From positions 620,001 through 684,000 of the forward strand of contig NZ_CP022527.1 of the NCBI RefSeq assembly GCF_002237445.1: 64,000 nucleotides of DNA. The letters are read 5' to 3'. Of the stretch, positions 26,133-34,530 are shown one piece after another; the first letter of the stretch is position 1, and every line of letters starts with the position of its first letter. The notes under the pieces are model-generated. The model saw only the letters and a program-made list of their open reading frames with translations, searched no databases and was not told the origin of the DNA. This DNA comes from Neisseria sp. KEM232. Its GTDB lineage: Bacteria; Pseudomonadota; Gammaproteobacteria; Burkholderiales; Neisseriaceae. Made by a program: the position numbers and the translations under genes.

Positions 26133-26966
26133 ATGACCGACACCCCGCCCGAACGCAGCCGCTGGGCGCTCACCCTCGCTTACGACGGCAGCCGCTTTTT
26201 CGGCTGGCAGAAACAGGCCGGCGGCGTGCCCACCGTTCAGACGGCCTTGGAAGACGCGTTGGCCGCCATTGCGGGCGAACCCGTAGCCGTCACCGCCGCA
26301 GGCCGCACCGACACCGGCGTGCACGCCGCCGCCCAAGTCGTCCACTTCGACACAGGCGTCCGCCGCGCCGCCCAATCGTGGATACGCGGCACCAACAGCC
26401 TGCTGCCCGCGGGCGTTGCCGTGTTGCACGCGCAGATTGTCGCGCCGCATTTCCATGCCCGCTTCGACGCCTGCGGCCGCCGCTACCGCTACCTGCTGCA
26501 ATCCTCGCCCGTGCGCTCGCCGCTGCTGGCGGGCAGGGCAGGGTGGACGCACACCCCGCTCGACATCCGCGCCATGAGCCGTGCCGCCGCCCTGTTGGCA
26601 GGCGAACACGATTTTTCCGCTTTCCGCGCCGCCCAGTGCCAGGCCAAATCGCCCGTCAAAACCCTTTATTCCGTCCGCCTCAGCGGCACGCCAAGCCTGA
26701 TGGCACTCGATCTGCACGGCAACGCCTTTCTGCACCATATGGTGCGCAACATCGTCGGCGCGCTGGTTTATGTCGGCAACGGCCGTCTCAGCGTCGAAGG
26801 CTTCGCGCGCCTCTTGGCGGAAAAAAACCGCCTCAAAGCCCCGCCCACCTTTATGCCCGACGGCCTCTACCTCACCGGCGCCGATTATCCGCCCGAGTTC
26901 GGCATAACAACCCCGCCGCTGCCCGACTGGCTGTGGCCGAACTTAGAGATCGTCAAGGCCGTCTGA
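26133..26966 (+). CDS. truA: tRNA pseudouridine synthase A
   Basis: A 277-residue enzyme that isomerises uridines 38-40 in the anticodon stem. The catalytic Asp is in the invariant AAGRTDTGVHA; YDGSRFFGWQKQ near the N-terminus and FLHHMVRNIVGAL near the C-terminus are family signatures. The last three codons and stop (KAV, stop) are made by a DUS. A DUS also encodes VQTAL inside the protein. The gene is followed by trpF, the usual proteobacterial neighbour. Confidence 0.97.
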   Translation: MTDTPPERSRWALTLAYDGSRFFGWQKQAGGVPTVQTALEDALAAIAGEPVAVTAAGRTDTGVHAAAQVVHFDTGVRRAAQSWIRGTNSLLPAGVAVLHAQIVAPHFHARFDACGRRYRYLLQSSPVRSPLLAGRAGWTHTPLDIRAMSRAAALLAGEHDFSAFRAAQCQAKSPVKTLYSVRLSGTPSLMALDLHGNAFLHHMVRNIVGALVYVGNGRLSVEGFARLLAEKNRLKAPPTFMPDGLYLTGADYPPEFGITTPPLPDWLWPNLEIVKAV

Positions 26967-26995
26967 AACGGCGCAACCCCTTTTCAGACGGCCTT
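26955..26995. terminator. Inverted DUS-pair terminator overlapping the truA stop
   Basis: The left uptake sequence contains the truA stop codon, and the right one follows after a short loop. An AT-type DUS (ATGCCGTCTGAA) lies at 27007-27018, unusual among the AG-type majority. Confidence 0.75.
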
Positions 26996-27042
26996 CCGCA
27001 CCGTCAATGCCGTCTGAAAAACCGAAACAAGGAATCCGCGAT

Positions 27043-27666
27043 ATGAAAACCAAAATCCGCGCCAAAATCTGCGGCCTCACCCGCGCCGAAGACGCCGCCG
27101 CCGCCGCCGCGCTCGGTGCGGACGCCGTCGGGCTGGTGTTTTACGAAAAAAGCCGCCGTGCCGTCACGGCGCAGCAGGCCGCGCAGATTGCCGCCGCGCT
27201 GCCGCCTTTCGTCTGCGCCGTCGGCCTGTTCGTCAACGAAAGCGCCGACAACATCCGCGAAGTGCTGCGCCGCGTGCCGCTTGACGTGATTCAGTTTCAC
27301 GGCGACGAAGATGATGAGTTTTGCCGCCAGTTCTCCCTCCCTTACCTCAAAGCCGTGCGCGTGCGCTCGGCGGAGGACATTCAGACGGCCTCAAACCGCT
27401 TTCCGAACGCCCGCGCGCTGCTGTTCGACGCCTACCATCCGCAGGAATACGGCGGCACGGGGCAGAGCTTCGATTGGACGCTTTTGCGCGAATACGCGGG
27501 CAAACCGTGGATACTGGCGGGCGGGCTGACGCCGCAAAACGTGGCCGAAGCGGTGCGCGTTTCGGGCGCGGCGGCGGTGGACGTGTCCGGCGGCGTGGAA
27601 AGCGCGGCAGGCATCAAAAGCGCGGAGAAAATGGCCGCGTTTTTGCGGGCGGTGCAGGCCGTCTGA
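27043..27666 (+). CDS. trpF: Phosphoribosylanthranilate isomerase
   Basis: A 207-residue TIM-barrel enzyme of tryptophan synthesis, converting N-(5-phosphoribosyl)anthranilate to CdRP. The catalytic Cys is in AKICGLTRAED, the catalytic Asp in LLFDAYHPQEYGGTGQSFDW, and phosphate-binding loops LAGGLTPQNV and VDVSGGVE are present. The start is the ATG at 27043 with AAGGA upstream; a longer frame from 27007 begins inside a DUS. The C-terminal QAV plus stop are encoded by a DUS. The other trp genes are not nearby, as usual in Neisseria. Confidence 0.97.
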   Translation: MKTKIRAKICGLTRAEDAAAAAALGADAVGLVFYEKSRRAVTAQQAAQIAAALPPFVCAVGLFVNESADNIREVLRRVPLDVIQFHGDEDDEFCRQFSLPYLKAVRVRSAEDIQTASNRFPNARALLFDAYHPQEYGGTGQSFDWTLLREYAGKPWILAGGLTPQNVAEAVRVSGAAAVDVSGGVESAAGIKSAEKMAAFLRAVQAV

Positions 27667-27748
27667 ACAGGGCGGCTGTGATGCCGCGGGCGCTTTGCGG
27701 TAGAATGCGCGCTTTGGCAAACCGTGGATTAGATTAAAGGAAAACGCG

Positions 27749-28147
27749 ATGAAAAAATTTGCATATTTGGCGGCGCTTGCCGTGTTGTTGTCGGGCTGTG
27801 CGGACGCGGGCGGCGGCAATATGTCGCTGGGCAGCCTGATGGGCGGCGGTTCGCAGCAGTCGGCAGGCGGTCTGGCCGGTTCGCTGGTGAAAAGCGTGAT
27901 TAACAACCAATGCGTCAGCGAGCTGCAACAGCGCAAGGAATGGCGCATGATCGCGCTGGCGATGAGTGCCGAAAAACAGGCCGAGTGGGAACGTAAAATC
28001 TGCAGCTGTGCCAGCGAGGAAGCGCCCAACCAGCTTTCGGCCAACGACCTGATGAGCCTGGCGACCAACCGCGACACCGTGCCGCAAACCGTGGCGAACA
28101 TCACCGCGAAAACGGTAACCGCCTGCTTCAAACGCCTCTACCGCTAA
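27749..28147 (+). CDS. Small conserved lipoprotein
   Basis: A 132-residue predicted lipoprotein: lipobox LLSGC with Cys at residue 17, then a Gly/Ser-rich linker (GGGNMSLGSLMGGGSQQ) and a folded domain with five further Cys, including KICSCASEE. A ribosome site AAAGGA precedes the ATG. The residue after the lipid Cys is Ala, so outer-membrane sorting is expected by the +2 rule. I recognise it only as a neisserial conserved hypothetical protein. Confidence 0.8.
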   Translation: MKKFAYLAALAVLLSGCADAGGGNMSLGSLMGGGSQQSAGGLAGSLVKSVINNQCVSELQQRKEWRMIALAMSAEKQAEWERKICSCASEEAPNQLSANDLMSLATNRDTVPQTVANITAKTVTACFKRLYR

Positions 28148-28237
28148 ACCCTTTTCAGACGGCCTCCATTAAGCCATGCAGGCTGTGGAGGCCGTCTGAA
28201 AACACGTTACCCATCCCGAACAGAAAAAGACCAGAAC

Positions 28238-29647
28238 ATGAAATACATCAGCACGCGCGGCAACACCGCGCACAAAGCATTCAGCGAAGTTTTACTGATG
28301 GGTCTCGCTCCCGACGGCGGCCTGATGCTGCCCGAGCGTTATCCGCACATCGACGCGGCCACGCTGCAAAAATGGCGCGGCCTGAGTTATGCCGAACTGG
28401 CCTTTGAAATCATCAGCCTGTTTGCCACCGACATCCCCGCCGAAGATTTGCGCGACATCGTCAGCCGCACCTACACCGAAGCAACTTTCGGCACGCAAGC
28501 CATCACGCCTGTACGCACTCTTTCAGACGGCCTCAAAATCCAAGCCCTCTCCAACGGCCCGACGCTGGCGTTTAAAGACATGGCGATGCAGTTTCTCGGC
28601 AACGCGTTTGAATACGTGTTAAACAAAGAGGGCAAAACGCTCAATATTCTGGGCGCAACCAGCGGCGACACCGGCTCGGCTGCCGAATACGCGCTGCGCG
28701 GCAAAAAAGGCATCAATGTGTTTATGCTTTCGCCCGAGGGCAAAATGAGCGCGTTCCAGCGCGCGCAAATGTACAGCCTGCAAGATGCAAACATCCACAA
28801 TATCGCCGTGGAGGGTATGTTTGACGACTGTCAGGACATCGTTAAAGCCGTGCAAAACGATGCCGCGTTTAAAGAGCAATACCACATCGGCACGGTCAAT
28901 TCCATCAACTGGGGGCGCATCGTCGCGCAGGTGGTGTACTACTTCGCCGGCTATTTCAACGCCACGCAAAACAACGGCGAAACCGTCAGTTTCTGCGTAC
29001 CCAGCGGCAATTTCGGCAACGTCTGTGCCGGACACATCGCCAAACAGATGGGCTTGCCGATAGGCCGTCTGATTGTCGCCACCAACGAAAACGACGTGCT
29101 CGACGAGTTTTTCAAAACCGGCCGCTACCGTCCGCGCAACGCGGCGCAAACCCATGTTACGTCCAGCCCGTCGATGGACATTTCCAAAGCATCCAACTTC
29201 GAGCGTTTCGTGTTCGACCTGATGGAGCGCGATGCGGGCGAAATCGAAACGCTGTGGGCAGAAGTGGGCGTGGGCAAAGGCTTCGATTTGCATTTTGCGC
29301 TGGACAAAGTGCGGCAGAAATACGGTTTTGTTTCCGGCAAATCCACCCATGCCGACCGCCTCGCCACCATCAAACAGGTGTATGAGCAAGACGGCGAACT
29401 CATCGACCCGCACACCGCCGACGGCGTGAAAGTCGCCCGCCAAGTGCGTGAAAACGGCGAAATTATCGTCTGCCTCGAAACCGCGCTGGCGGCCAAGTTT
29501 GAAGACACCATCCGCGAAGCCGTGGGCAGCGTTGCCGTTCCGCGCCCCGAAAAGCTCGCGGGCTTGGAAAACCTGCCGCAGAAAGTGCAGAGCGTGCCCA
29601 ACAGCGCGCAGGCCGTGAAAGACATTATCCGCGCCGCATCGGCATAA
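28238..29647 (+). CDS. thrC: Threonine synthase
   Basis: A 469-residue PLP enzyme making threonine from O-phosphohomoserine. It belongs to the long type found in E. coli-distant proteobacteria and yeast: YISTRGNTAHKAFSEVLLMGLAPDGGL at the start, PLP-binding Lys in GPTLAFKDMAMQ, phosphate loop GATSGDTGSAAEYA and VPSGNFGNVCAG. Length is right for this type. A coding DUS gives LSDGL. thrB lies 17 kb away, so the threonine genes are dispersed. Confidence 0.97.
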   Translation: MKYISTRGNTAHKAFSEVLLMGLAPDGGLMLPERYPHIDAATLQKWRGLSYAELAFEIISLFATDIPAEDLRDIVSRTYTEATFGTQAITPVRTLSDGLKIQALSNGPTLAFKDMAMQFLGNAFEYVLNKEGKTLNILGATSGDTGSAAEYALRGKKGINVFMLSPEGKMSAFQRAQMYSLQDANIHNIAVEGMFDDCQDIVKAVQNDAAFKEQYHIGTVNSINWGRIVAQVVYYFAGYFNATQNNGETVSFCVPSGNFGNVCAGHIAKQMGLPIGRLIVATNENDVLDEFFKTGRYRPRNAAQTHVTSSPSMDISKASNFERFVFDLMERDAGEIETLWAEVGVGKGFDLHFALDKVRQKYGFVSGKSTHADRLATIKQVYEQDGELIDPHTADGVKVARQVRENGEIIVCLETALAAKFEDTIREAVGSVAVPRPEKLAGLENLPQKVQSVPNSAQAVKDIIRAASA

Positions 29648-29733
29648 ACCCGTCGTTTGACATCCCGCAGTACGACAGCCGATTCCGCGCCTGCGGTTCG
29701 GCTTTTTTTATCCGCAGCACAAGCAAAAGAAAG

Positions 29734-30528
29734 ATGAACGAAACAGACACCCCGCAGCACAACTTTGCCGCCGAACTCGCCCGCCTCGCCGCCGCGCAGA
29801 AAGGCGGCATCGCCCGCTACACCTTTTCAGACGGCCTCACCGTCTGGATACGCAAGGCGGGCAGGCGCAATGCCGCGTGGCGCTACGCCCTGCTGGGCAT
29901 GATTACCAAACCCCTGCGTTTGGGCGTACTCAAACCCGTGCCCAACCTCGGCGGCGAAAAAGCCGTCGCCACCGAAGCGCGCCGCCTGCGCGAACTGAAA
30001 GCGGCGGGCGTCAATGTGCCCGAACTTCTGGCGCAGCAGCCCGACGCCCTGATGATCGGCAATCTCGGCGGCATCCAGCTCGATACGCAAATCGAACAGG
30101 AAGCCAAAGGCCGCCACCTCGCGGCATGGACGGCAGGCATGGACGCGATTGCCGATGTGCACGCCAAAGGACAGTTTCTCAGCCAGGCCTTCGCCCGCAA
30201 CATGATGATTGCGGACGGCACGGTTGGCTTTCTCGATTTTGAAGACGACCCCGCCGAAGTGCTCACCCTTACCGAATGCCAAAGCCGCGACTGGCTGTGC
30301 TACCTGCATTCCACCGCCCTGCTGCTCAAACGCCACGGCCTGCTGGCGCAGGCGGCAGCGCTGTGGCACGACAAACTGCTGGCGCAGCCCGAAGAAGTGC
30401 GCCGCCTCGTTTTGCAAACCGAAAAACCCGTCGCCTGGCTGCACTGCCTGAGCCACTCGCGCTGGGGACGCGACGTCCTGCGCCTCGCCGCCCTCGCCGC
30501 TCTGTTTGCACTGGCGGATTTGGACTGA
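29734..30528 (+). CDS. Kdo/lipopolysaccharide kinase-like (BUD32-fold) protein
   Basis: A 264-residue protein with a protein-kinase-like fold. EATRRLREL-type helix C (here EARRLRELKAAGVNVPELL), the catalytic segment DVHAKGQFLSQAFARNMM and the metal-binding FLDFEDDPAE correspond to the kinase loops of the lipopolysaccharide kinase/BUD32 group. No membrane helix except a weakly hydrophobic C-terminal stretch (VLRLAALAALFALADLD). A role in phosphorylating a lipid A or Kdo sugar is plausible but not shown by context, since no LPS genes are nearby. Confidence 0.7.
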   Translation: MNETDTPQHNFAAELARLAAAQKGGIARYTFSDGLTVWIRKAGRRNAAWRYALLGMITKPLRLGVLKPVPNLGGEKAVATEARRLRELKAAGVNVPELLAQQPDALMIGNLGGIQLDTQIEQEAKGRHLAAWTAGMDAIADVHAKGQFLSQAFARNMMIADGTVGFLDFEDDPAEVLTLTECQSRDWLCYLHSTALLLKRHGLLAQAAALWHDKLLAQPEEVRRLVLQTEKPVAWLHCLSHSRWGRDVLRLAALAALFALADLD

Positions 30529-30583
30529 CGGCGCTCGTGCAGGCAAAAAGGCCGTCTGAAAAGCCGATTTCAGACGGTCTTGA

Positions 30584-30903
30584 ACCGCGTGCATGGCAGA
30601 GCCACACACCCTACATCATGCAGGCTACGCTTGCTAGCAAGCGTAGTTCGGTAGGTCGGGCATTGATGCCCGACAAGCATGGCGCACAAACGGGCGAGCG
30701 TCGGGCATAAATGCCCGACCTGCGCGGCTGCCGTATCGGGTGGCACGCCGTGCCACAACAGCGCGTTTTGCACGCGGCGCAGTTCGCGGCGGATGTGTTT
30801 GGCGTGCTCGGGATGGGGCGGTTTTTTTGTGTCGTCTAAAACTGCGCCTGCAGCAAGCGTAGCCCTTATGCCGTAGGGTGTGTGGCTCTGCCACGCACGC
30901 GGT
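30584..30903. repeat. 320-bp element with 31-bp inverted ends
   Basis: The outer 31 bases at 30584-30614 and 30873-30903 are inverted copies with one mismatch (inner end GTAGGGTGTGTGGCTCTGCC). Inside are a perfect 22-base palindrome (30625-30646), and two hairpins of the TCGGGCATnnATGCCCGA type at 30655-30672 and 30701-30718. The remaining part (30730-30860) reads, on the minus strand, a short stretch HPEHAKHIRRELRRVQNALL that looks protein-like but lacks a start and is not supported further. It fills most of the 421-base gap after the kinase-like gene. Confidence 0.75.
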
Positions 30904-30949
30904 TTTTGCCATCGGGAAGGCCGTCTGAAAGGCATTCAGACGGCCTGTG

Positions 30950-32548
30950 TTATGCCGCCTCGTGCCCGCGCACGAGGGCGCGGACGATGTGGCGGTTGGG
31001 GTGCAGGGCTTCGCGCAGGCGGCGGGAGAAGGGTTGCGGCAGGCCGAGGATTTCGGCGGCGGTCTGTTCGGCGCACCAGGGGGCGGTGGCGAGGCCGCGG
31101 CTGCCGTGGGCGGCGTTGACCCAGGCGTTCGGCAGCCAGGGACAGGGCTCGTCGAGCGGGTAGTTTTTGTCGTGGGCGAGTTTGGCGTACAGGTGCTGCA
31201 TGGCGGCGTAGTCGGCGATGCGGCCGACTGCGGGCAGGTGGTCGGGGCTGTCGCAGCGCACGGCGGCGTGGCCTGCGGCGGTCGGTTCGGCAAGCAGCGA
31301 GGCGGCAAGCTGCGGGTGCAGGCGTTCGAGTTCGCAGCGGTTGTGTTCGGCGTCGGCCTCGCGCCAATCCGTGCCGCTGTCGTGCGGGGTGAAGCTGGCG
31401 CCGTAGCAGTGCTGTCCCTGCCATGCGGGGCTGATGTAGCTTGCGGCGGACAGGGCGGTTTTCAGACGGCCTGAGTAGGGCGTGGCGGCGGCGAGGTTGG
31501 TCTGGCCGCGTATCATCTGCCAAGGCAGGGCGGCGAGGGCGGGGAAACGCGGGCTGTCGGCGCCAGTGCAGTAGACGATGTGGCTGGCGGACAGGGTGCG
31601 CGCCGGGGTGGACAAGTGCCATGCGCCGCCGCGGTGTTCGGCGGACAGCAGCGGCTCGTGTTCGCACAGGGTGACGGCGGGATGGGCGAGCAGGGCGCGT
31701 ACCAGCGCGGCGGGGTGCAGCCATGCGCCCTGCGGCCAGTAGAGGCCGCCCCCGCCTAAGGCATGCGGGGGTGACGTTTCTGAAAGGATGTCGATGCCGG
31801 CGATGGCGGAGGCTTCGGCGGCGGTGACGCCGCGATAGAGGTGGGCGTGGCGGGTTTGCGCGGCGAGCTGTCGGTTGCGGCGGGTTTCGGCGGCGTTGTG
31901 GTTGAGGTGGAGCAGGCCGCAGGGCTGCCAGTTTTCCCGTTCGGGCAGCAACTCGTCGAGCAGGCGGCGGCTGTGGCCGTAGCCGCCCAGCAGCAGCTCG
32001 GTTTGTTCGGTGTCGTGGGCGGAGATTTTGGCGTAGAGCAGACCCTGGCGGTTGCCGCTGCCCGCCTGCGCCGCCGCGCCCGCTTCGAGCACGGTGACGC
32101 GCACGCCGCGCGAGGCCAGCGCGTAGGCCGTGGCCGCGCCTGCGATGCCCGCGCCGATGACGGCAACGTGTTCCGGCGGGGAAACGGGGTTTTCAGACGG
32201 CCTGTACCACGGTTTGTACGGTGCGGCGGCGGTTTGCGGCGCGGACTCGGTCTGCCAGTGCAGGCCGCCTGAAAAATGTTCGTGCAGATGCTCGGCGCAG
32301 GCGGGCGGCATCAGCCACAGCTCGCAATCGGGCAGCAGGCCGCGCAGGATGTTGGGCGCGGCAAATTGCAGACAGGCCGACTGCTGCGGCCAGGCCGCAA
32401 GAAAATGCCGCTCTTTGTTGCAGGGCGCGGCGGAGGCGGCAAATTCGGGCAGGCGAAAATCGGGCAGGCAGACAATCAGGCGGCGGTGTGTTTCGGCGGC
32501 GCGGACGAGTTCTGCGGCGCTCGGCGGGGCGTTCCAAACGGCGGTCAT
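30950..32548 (-). CDS. mnmC: FAD-dependent tRNA cmnm5s2U34 oxidoreductase MnmC
   Basis: A 532-residue flavoenzyme that demodifies or converts cmnm5U34 to nm5U34 during wobble-uridine modification. A dinucleotide-binding GAGIAGAATAYALASRGVRVTVLEA starts near residue 130; family motifs SGNRQGLLYAKIS, GLYWPQGAWLHP, and VNAAHGSRGLATAPWCAEQTA are present. The N-terminal 120 residues are a reduced, non-methyltransferase region, so this is the oxidase half without the SAM-dependent MnmC1 domain. A short insertion (SETSPPHALGGGG) coincides with a dRS3-like palindrome at 31747-31784. Confidence 0.9.
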   Translation of the reverse strand: MTAVWNAPPSAAELVRAAETHRRLIVCLPDFRLPEFAASAAPCNKERHFLAAWPQQSACLQFAAPNILRGLLPDCELWLMPPACAEHLHEHFSGGLHWQTESAPQTAAAPYKPWYRPSENPVSPPEHVAVIGAGIAGAATAYALASRGVRVTVLEAGAAAQAGSGNRQGLLYAKISAHDTEQTELLLGGYGHSRRLLDELLPERENWQPCGLLHLNHNAAETRRNRQLAAQTRHAHLYRGVTAAEASAIAGIDILSETSPPHALGGGGLYWPQGAWLHPAALVRALLAHPAVTLCEHEPLLSAEHRGGAWHLSTPARTLSASHIVYCTGADSPRFPALAALPWQMIRGQTNLAAATPYSGRLKTALSAASYISPAWQGQHCYGASFTPHDSGTDWREADAEHNRCELERLHPQLAASLLAEPTAAGHAAVRCDSPDHLPAVGRIADYAAMQHLYAKLAHDKNYPLDEPCPWLPNAWVNAAHGSRGLATAPWCAEQTAAEILGLPQPFSRRLREALHPNRHIVRALVRGHEAA

Positions 32549-32733
32549 GCGGTTTTCCTTGCGAATACGGCGGCGGCAGTATACACCGCCTTGCGCGAAA
32601 ACCGCCGCCGCGCATGGTTTTCAGACGGCCTTAACGGGTATAATCGCGCCTTTTCGCCGCAGGGCTTTTGCCGTGCGGCCGTTTGAAAGCTATCCGTTTC
32701 GATTCCAACCCATTTACATTTAGGAGAGACCCC

Positions 32734-34020
32734 ATGAGTGCCATCATCGACATCTTCGCCCGCGAAATCCTCGACTCGCGCGGCAACCCCACAGTGGAAT
32801 GCGACGTGCTGCTGGAAAGCGGCGTTATGGGACGCGCGGCCGTGCCCAGCGGCGCGTCCACCGGCCAGAAAGAAGCCTTGGAGCTGCGTGACGGCGACAA
32901 AACCCGCTACCTCGGTAAAGGCGTGTTGCAGGCCGTCGAGCATGTGAACAACGAAATCGCCCAAGCATTAATCGGCATCGATGCCTCCGAACAGAGCTAC
33001 ATCGACAAAATCATGATCGAGCTGGACGGCACGGACAACAAAGGCCGCCTCGGCGCCAACGCCACGCTGGCCGTTTCCATGGCCGTCGCCCGCGCCGCCG
33101 CCGAAGACGCCGGCCTGCCGCTTTACCGCTATCTCGGCGGCGCCGGCCCGATGTCCATGCCCGTGCCGATGATGAACGTGATCAACGGCGGCGCACACGC
33201 CAACAACAGCCTCGACATCCAGGAATTCATGATTATGCCCGTCGGCGCCCCCACCTTCCGAGAAGCCCTGCGCTGCGGCGCGGAAGTGTTCCATGCCCTG
33301 AAAAAACTGTGCGACCAAAAAGGCTATCCCACCACCGTCGGCGACGAAGGCGGCTTTGCGCCCAACCTCGCCAGCCACGAAGAAGCCCTGCAACTGATGC
33401 AGGAAGCCGTCGAAGCCGCAGGCTACAAAACCGGCGAAGACGTGCTGTTCGCCCTCGACTGCGCCTCCAGCGAATTCTATAAAGACGGCAAATACCACCT
33501 CTCCGCCGAAAAACTCGCCCTGACAAGTGAAGAATTCGCCGACTACCTCGCCAAACTGGCCGGCAAATACCCCATCATCTCCATTGAAGACGGCATGGAC
33601 GAAAACGACTGGGCAGGCTGGAAGCTGCTCACCGAAAAACTCGGCGGCAAAGTCCAGCTTGTCGGCGACGATTTGTTCGTCACCAACCCGAAAATCCTCG
33701 CCGAAGGCATCGAAGCGGGCGTAGCCAACGCCCTGCTGGTGAAAGTGAACCAAATCGGCACGCTGAGCGAAACCCTCAAAGCCGTCGAGCTGGCCAAGCG
33801 CAACCGCTACGCCGCCGTGATGAGCCACCGATCGGGCGAAACCGAAGATGCCACCATCGCCGATTTGGCCGTCGCTACCAACTGCATGCAGATCAAAACC
33901 GGCTCGCTCTCGCGCTCCGACCGCATGGCCAAATACAACCAGCTTCTGCGCATCGAAGAAGAGCTGGGCGAAGCCGCGCACTACCCCGGCCGCGCCGCGT
34001 TTTACCAAAGCGGCAAATAA
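32734..34020 (+). CDS. eno: Enolase
   Basis: A 428-residue glycolytic enzyme interconverting 2-phosphoglycerate and PEP. MSAIIDIFAREILDSRGNPTVE, GASTGQKEALELRD, metal ligands in ALDCASSEFY, SIEDGMDENDW and VGDDLFVTN, and the signature LLVKVNQIGTLSETL with SHRSGETED are all intact. Start ATG at 32734 has TAGGAGA upstream; a longer frame from 32668 includes a non-conserved leader. ftsB follows after nine bases, the standard eno-ftsB arrangement. Confidence 0.98.
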   Translation: MSAIIDIFAREILDSRGNPTVECDVLLESGVMGRAAVPSGASTGQKEALELRDGDKTRYLGKGVLQAVEHVNNEIAQALIGIDASEQSYIDKIMIELDGTDNKGRLGANATLAVSMAVARAAAEDAGLPLYRYLGGAGPMSMPVPMMNVINGGAHANNSLDIQEFMIMPVGAPTFREALRCGAEVFHALKKLCDQKGYPTTVGDEGGFAPNLASHEEALQLMQEAVEAAGYKTGEDVLFALDCASSEFYKDGKYHLSAEKLALTSEEFADYLAKLAGKYPIISIEDGMDENDWAGWKLLTEKLGGKVQLVGDDLFVTNPKILAEGIEAGVANALLVKVNQIGTLSETLKAVELAKRNRYAAVMSHRSGETEDATIADLAVATNCMQIKTGSLSRSDRMAKYNQLLRIEEELGEAAHYPGRAAFYQSGK

Positions 34021-34029
34021 GGCAGCGTT

Positions 34030-34308
34030 ATGAAGTGGGTGACACTTGTTCTGATTTCGGCCTTTGTCTTCTTCCAATACAAACTGTGGGCGGGCAAAGG
34101 CAGCTATCAGGATGCGGCCAGAATGGAAAAACAGCTTGCGCTGCGCCAAACCGCCAACGCCGCCCTGCGCCTGCGCAATGCCGCCATGTCGGCCGAAGTG
34201 GCCGACTTGCAGGAAGGCAGCGAAGCCATCGCCGAAATCGCCCGCGTCGATTTGGGCTATATCGAAGAGGGCGAGATTTACTACCGTCTCGTCAAGCCCG
34301 CCAAATAG
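34030..34308 (+). CDS. ftsB: Cell division protein FtsB
   Basis: A 92-residue bitopic membrane protein of the divisome (FtsQLB complex). One N-terminal helix (VTLVLISAFVFFQYKLWAG) is followed by a coiled coil (EKQLALRQTANAALRLRNAAMSAEVADLQEG) and the FtsB-type end AEIARVDLGYIEEGEIYYRLV, close to the conserved ARxxLGxxxxGExfy. It sits directly after eno, as in many beta- and gammaproteobacteria. Confidence 0.94.
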   Translation: MKWVTLVLISAFVFFQYKLWAGKGSYQDAARMEKQLALRQTANAALRLRNAAMSAEVADLQEGSEAIAEIARVDLGYIEEGEIYYRLVKPAK

Positions 34309-34313
34309 CCTGT

Positions 34314-34359
34314 AAAGGCCGTCTGAAAAACCGTTTTGCGGCTTTCAGACGGCCTTTTT
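34314..34359. terminator. Inverted DUS-pair terminator of eno-ftsB
   Basis: Opposed uptake sequences with T run lie just after the ftsB stop. Three more DUS follow before proA, where no further gene is seen. Confidence 0.85.
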
Positions 34360-34530
34360 CGTTGCCTTTGCGGCGTGCCGCCCGGCGGTGCGCGGGTTTG
34401 CCGTACCGAACCGCATCCGGAGGCCGTCTGAAAGCCCTTTTCAGACGGCCTTTCCGTTTTCAGACGGCCTTCGTTCGTTTATTATCCGAATCCTGTACAA
34501 CGACGCACAACGACAAAAAAGGAGAATCCC

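Noticed and set aside
30570..30935. 121-residue minus-strand frame with HPEHAKHIRRELRRVQNALL
   Set aside because: Part of it looks protein-like, but it is embedded in repeat ends and hairpins, has no ribosome site and could be chance; not called as a gene.
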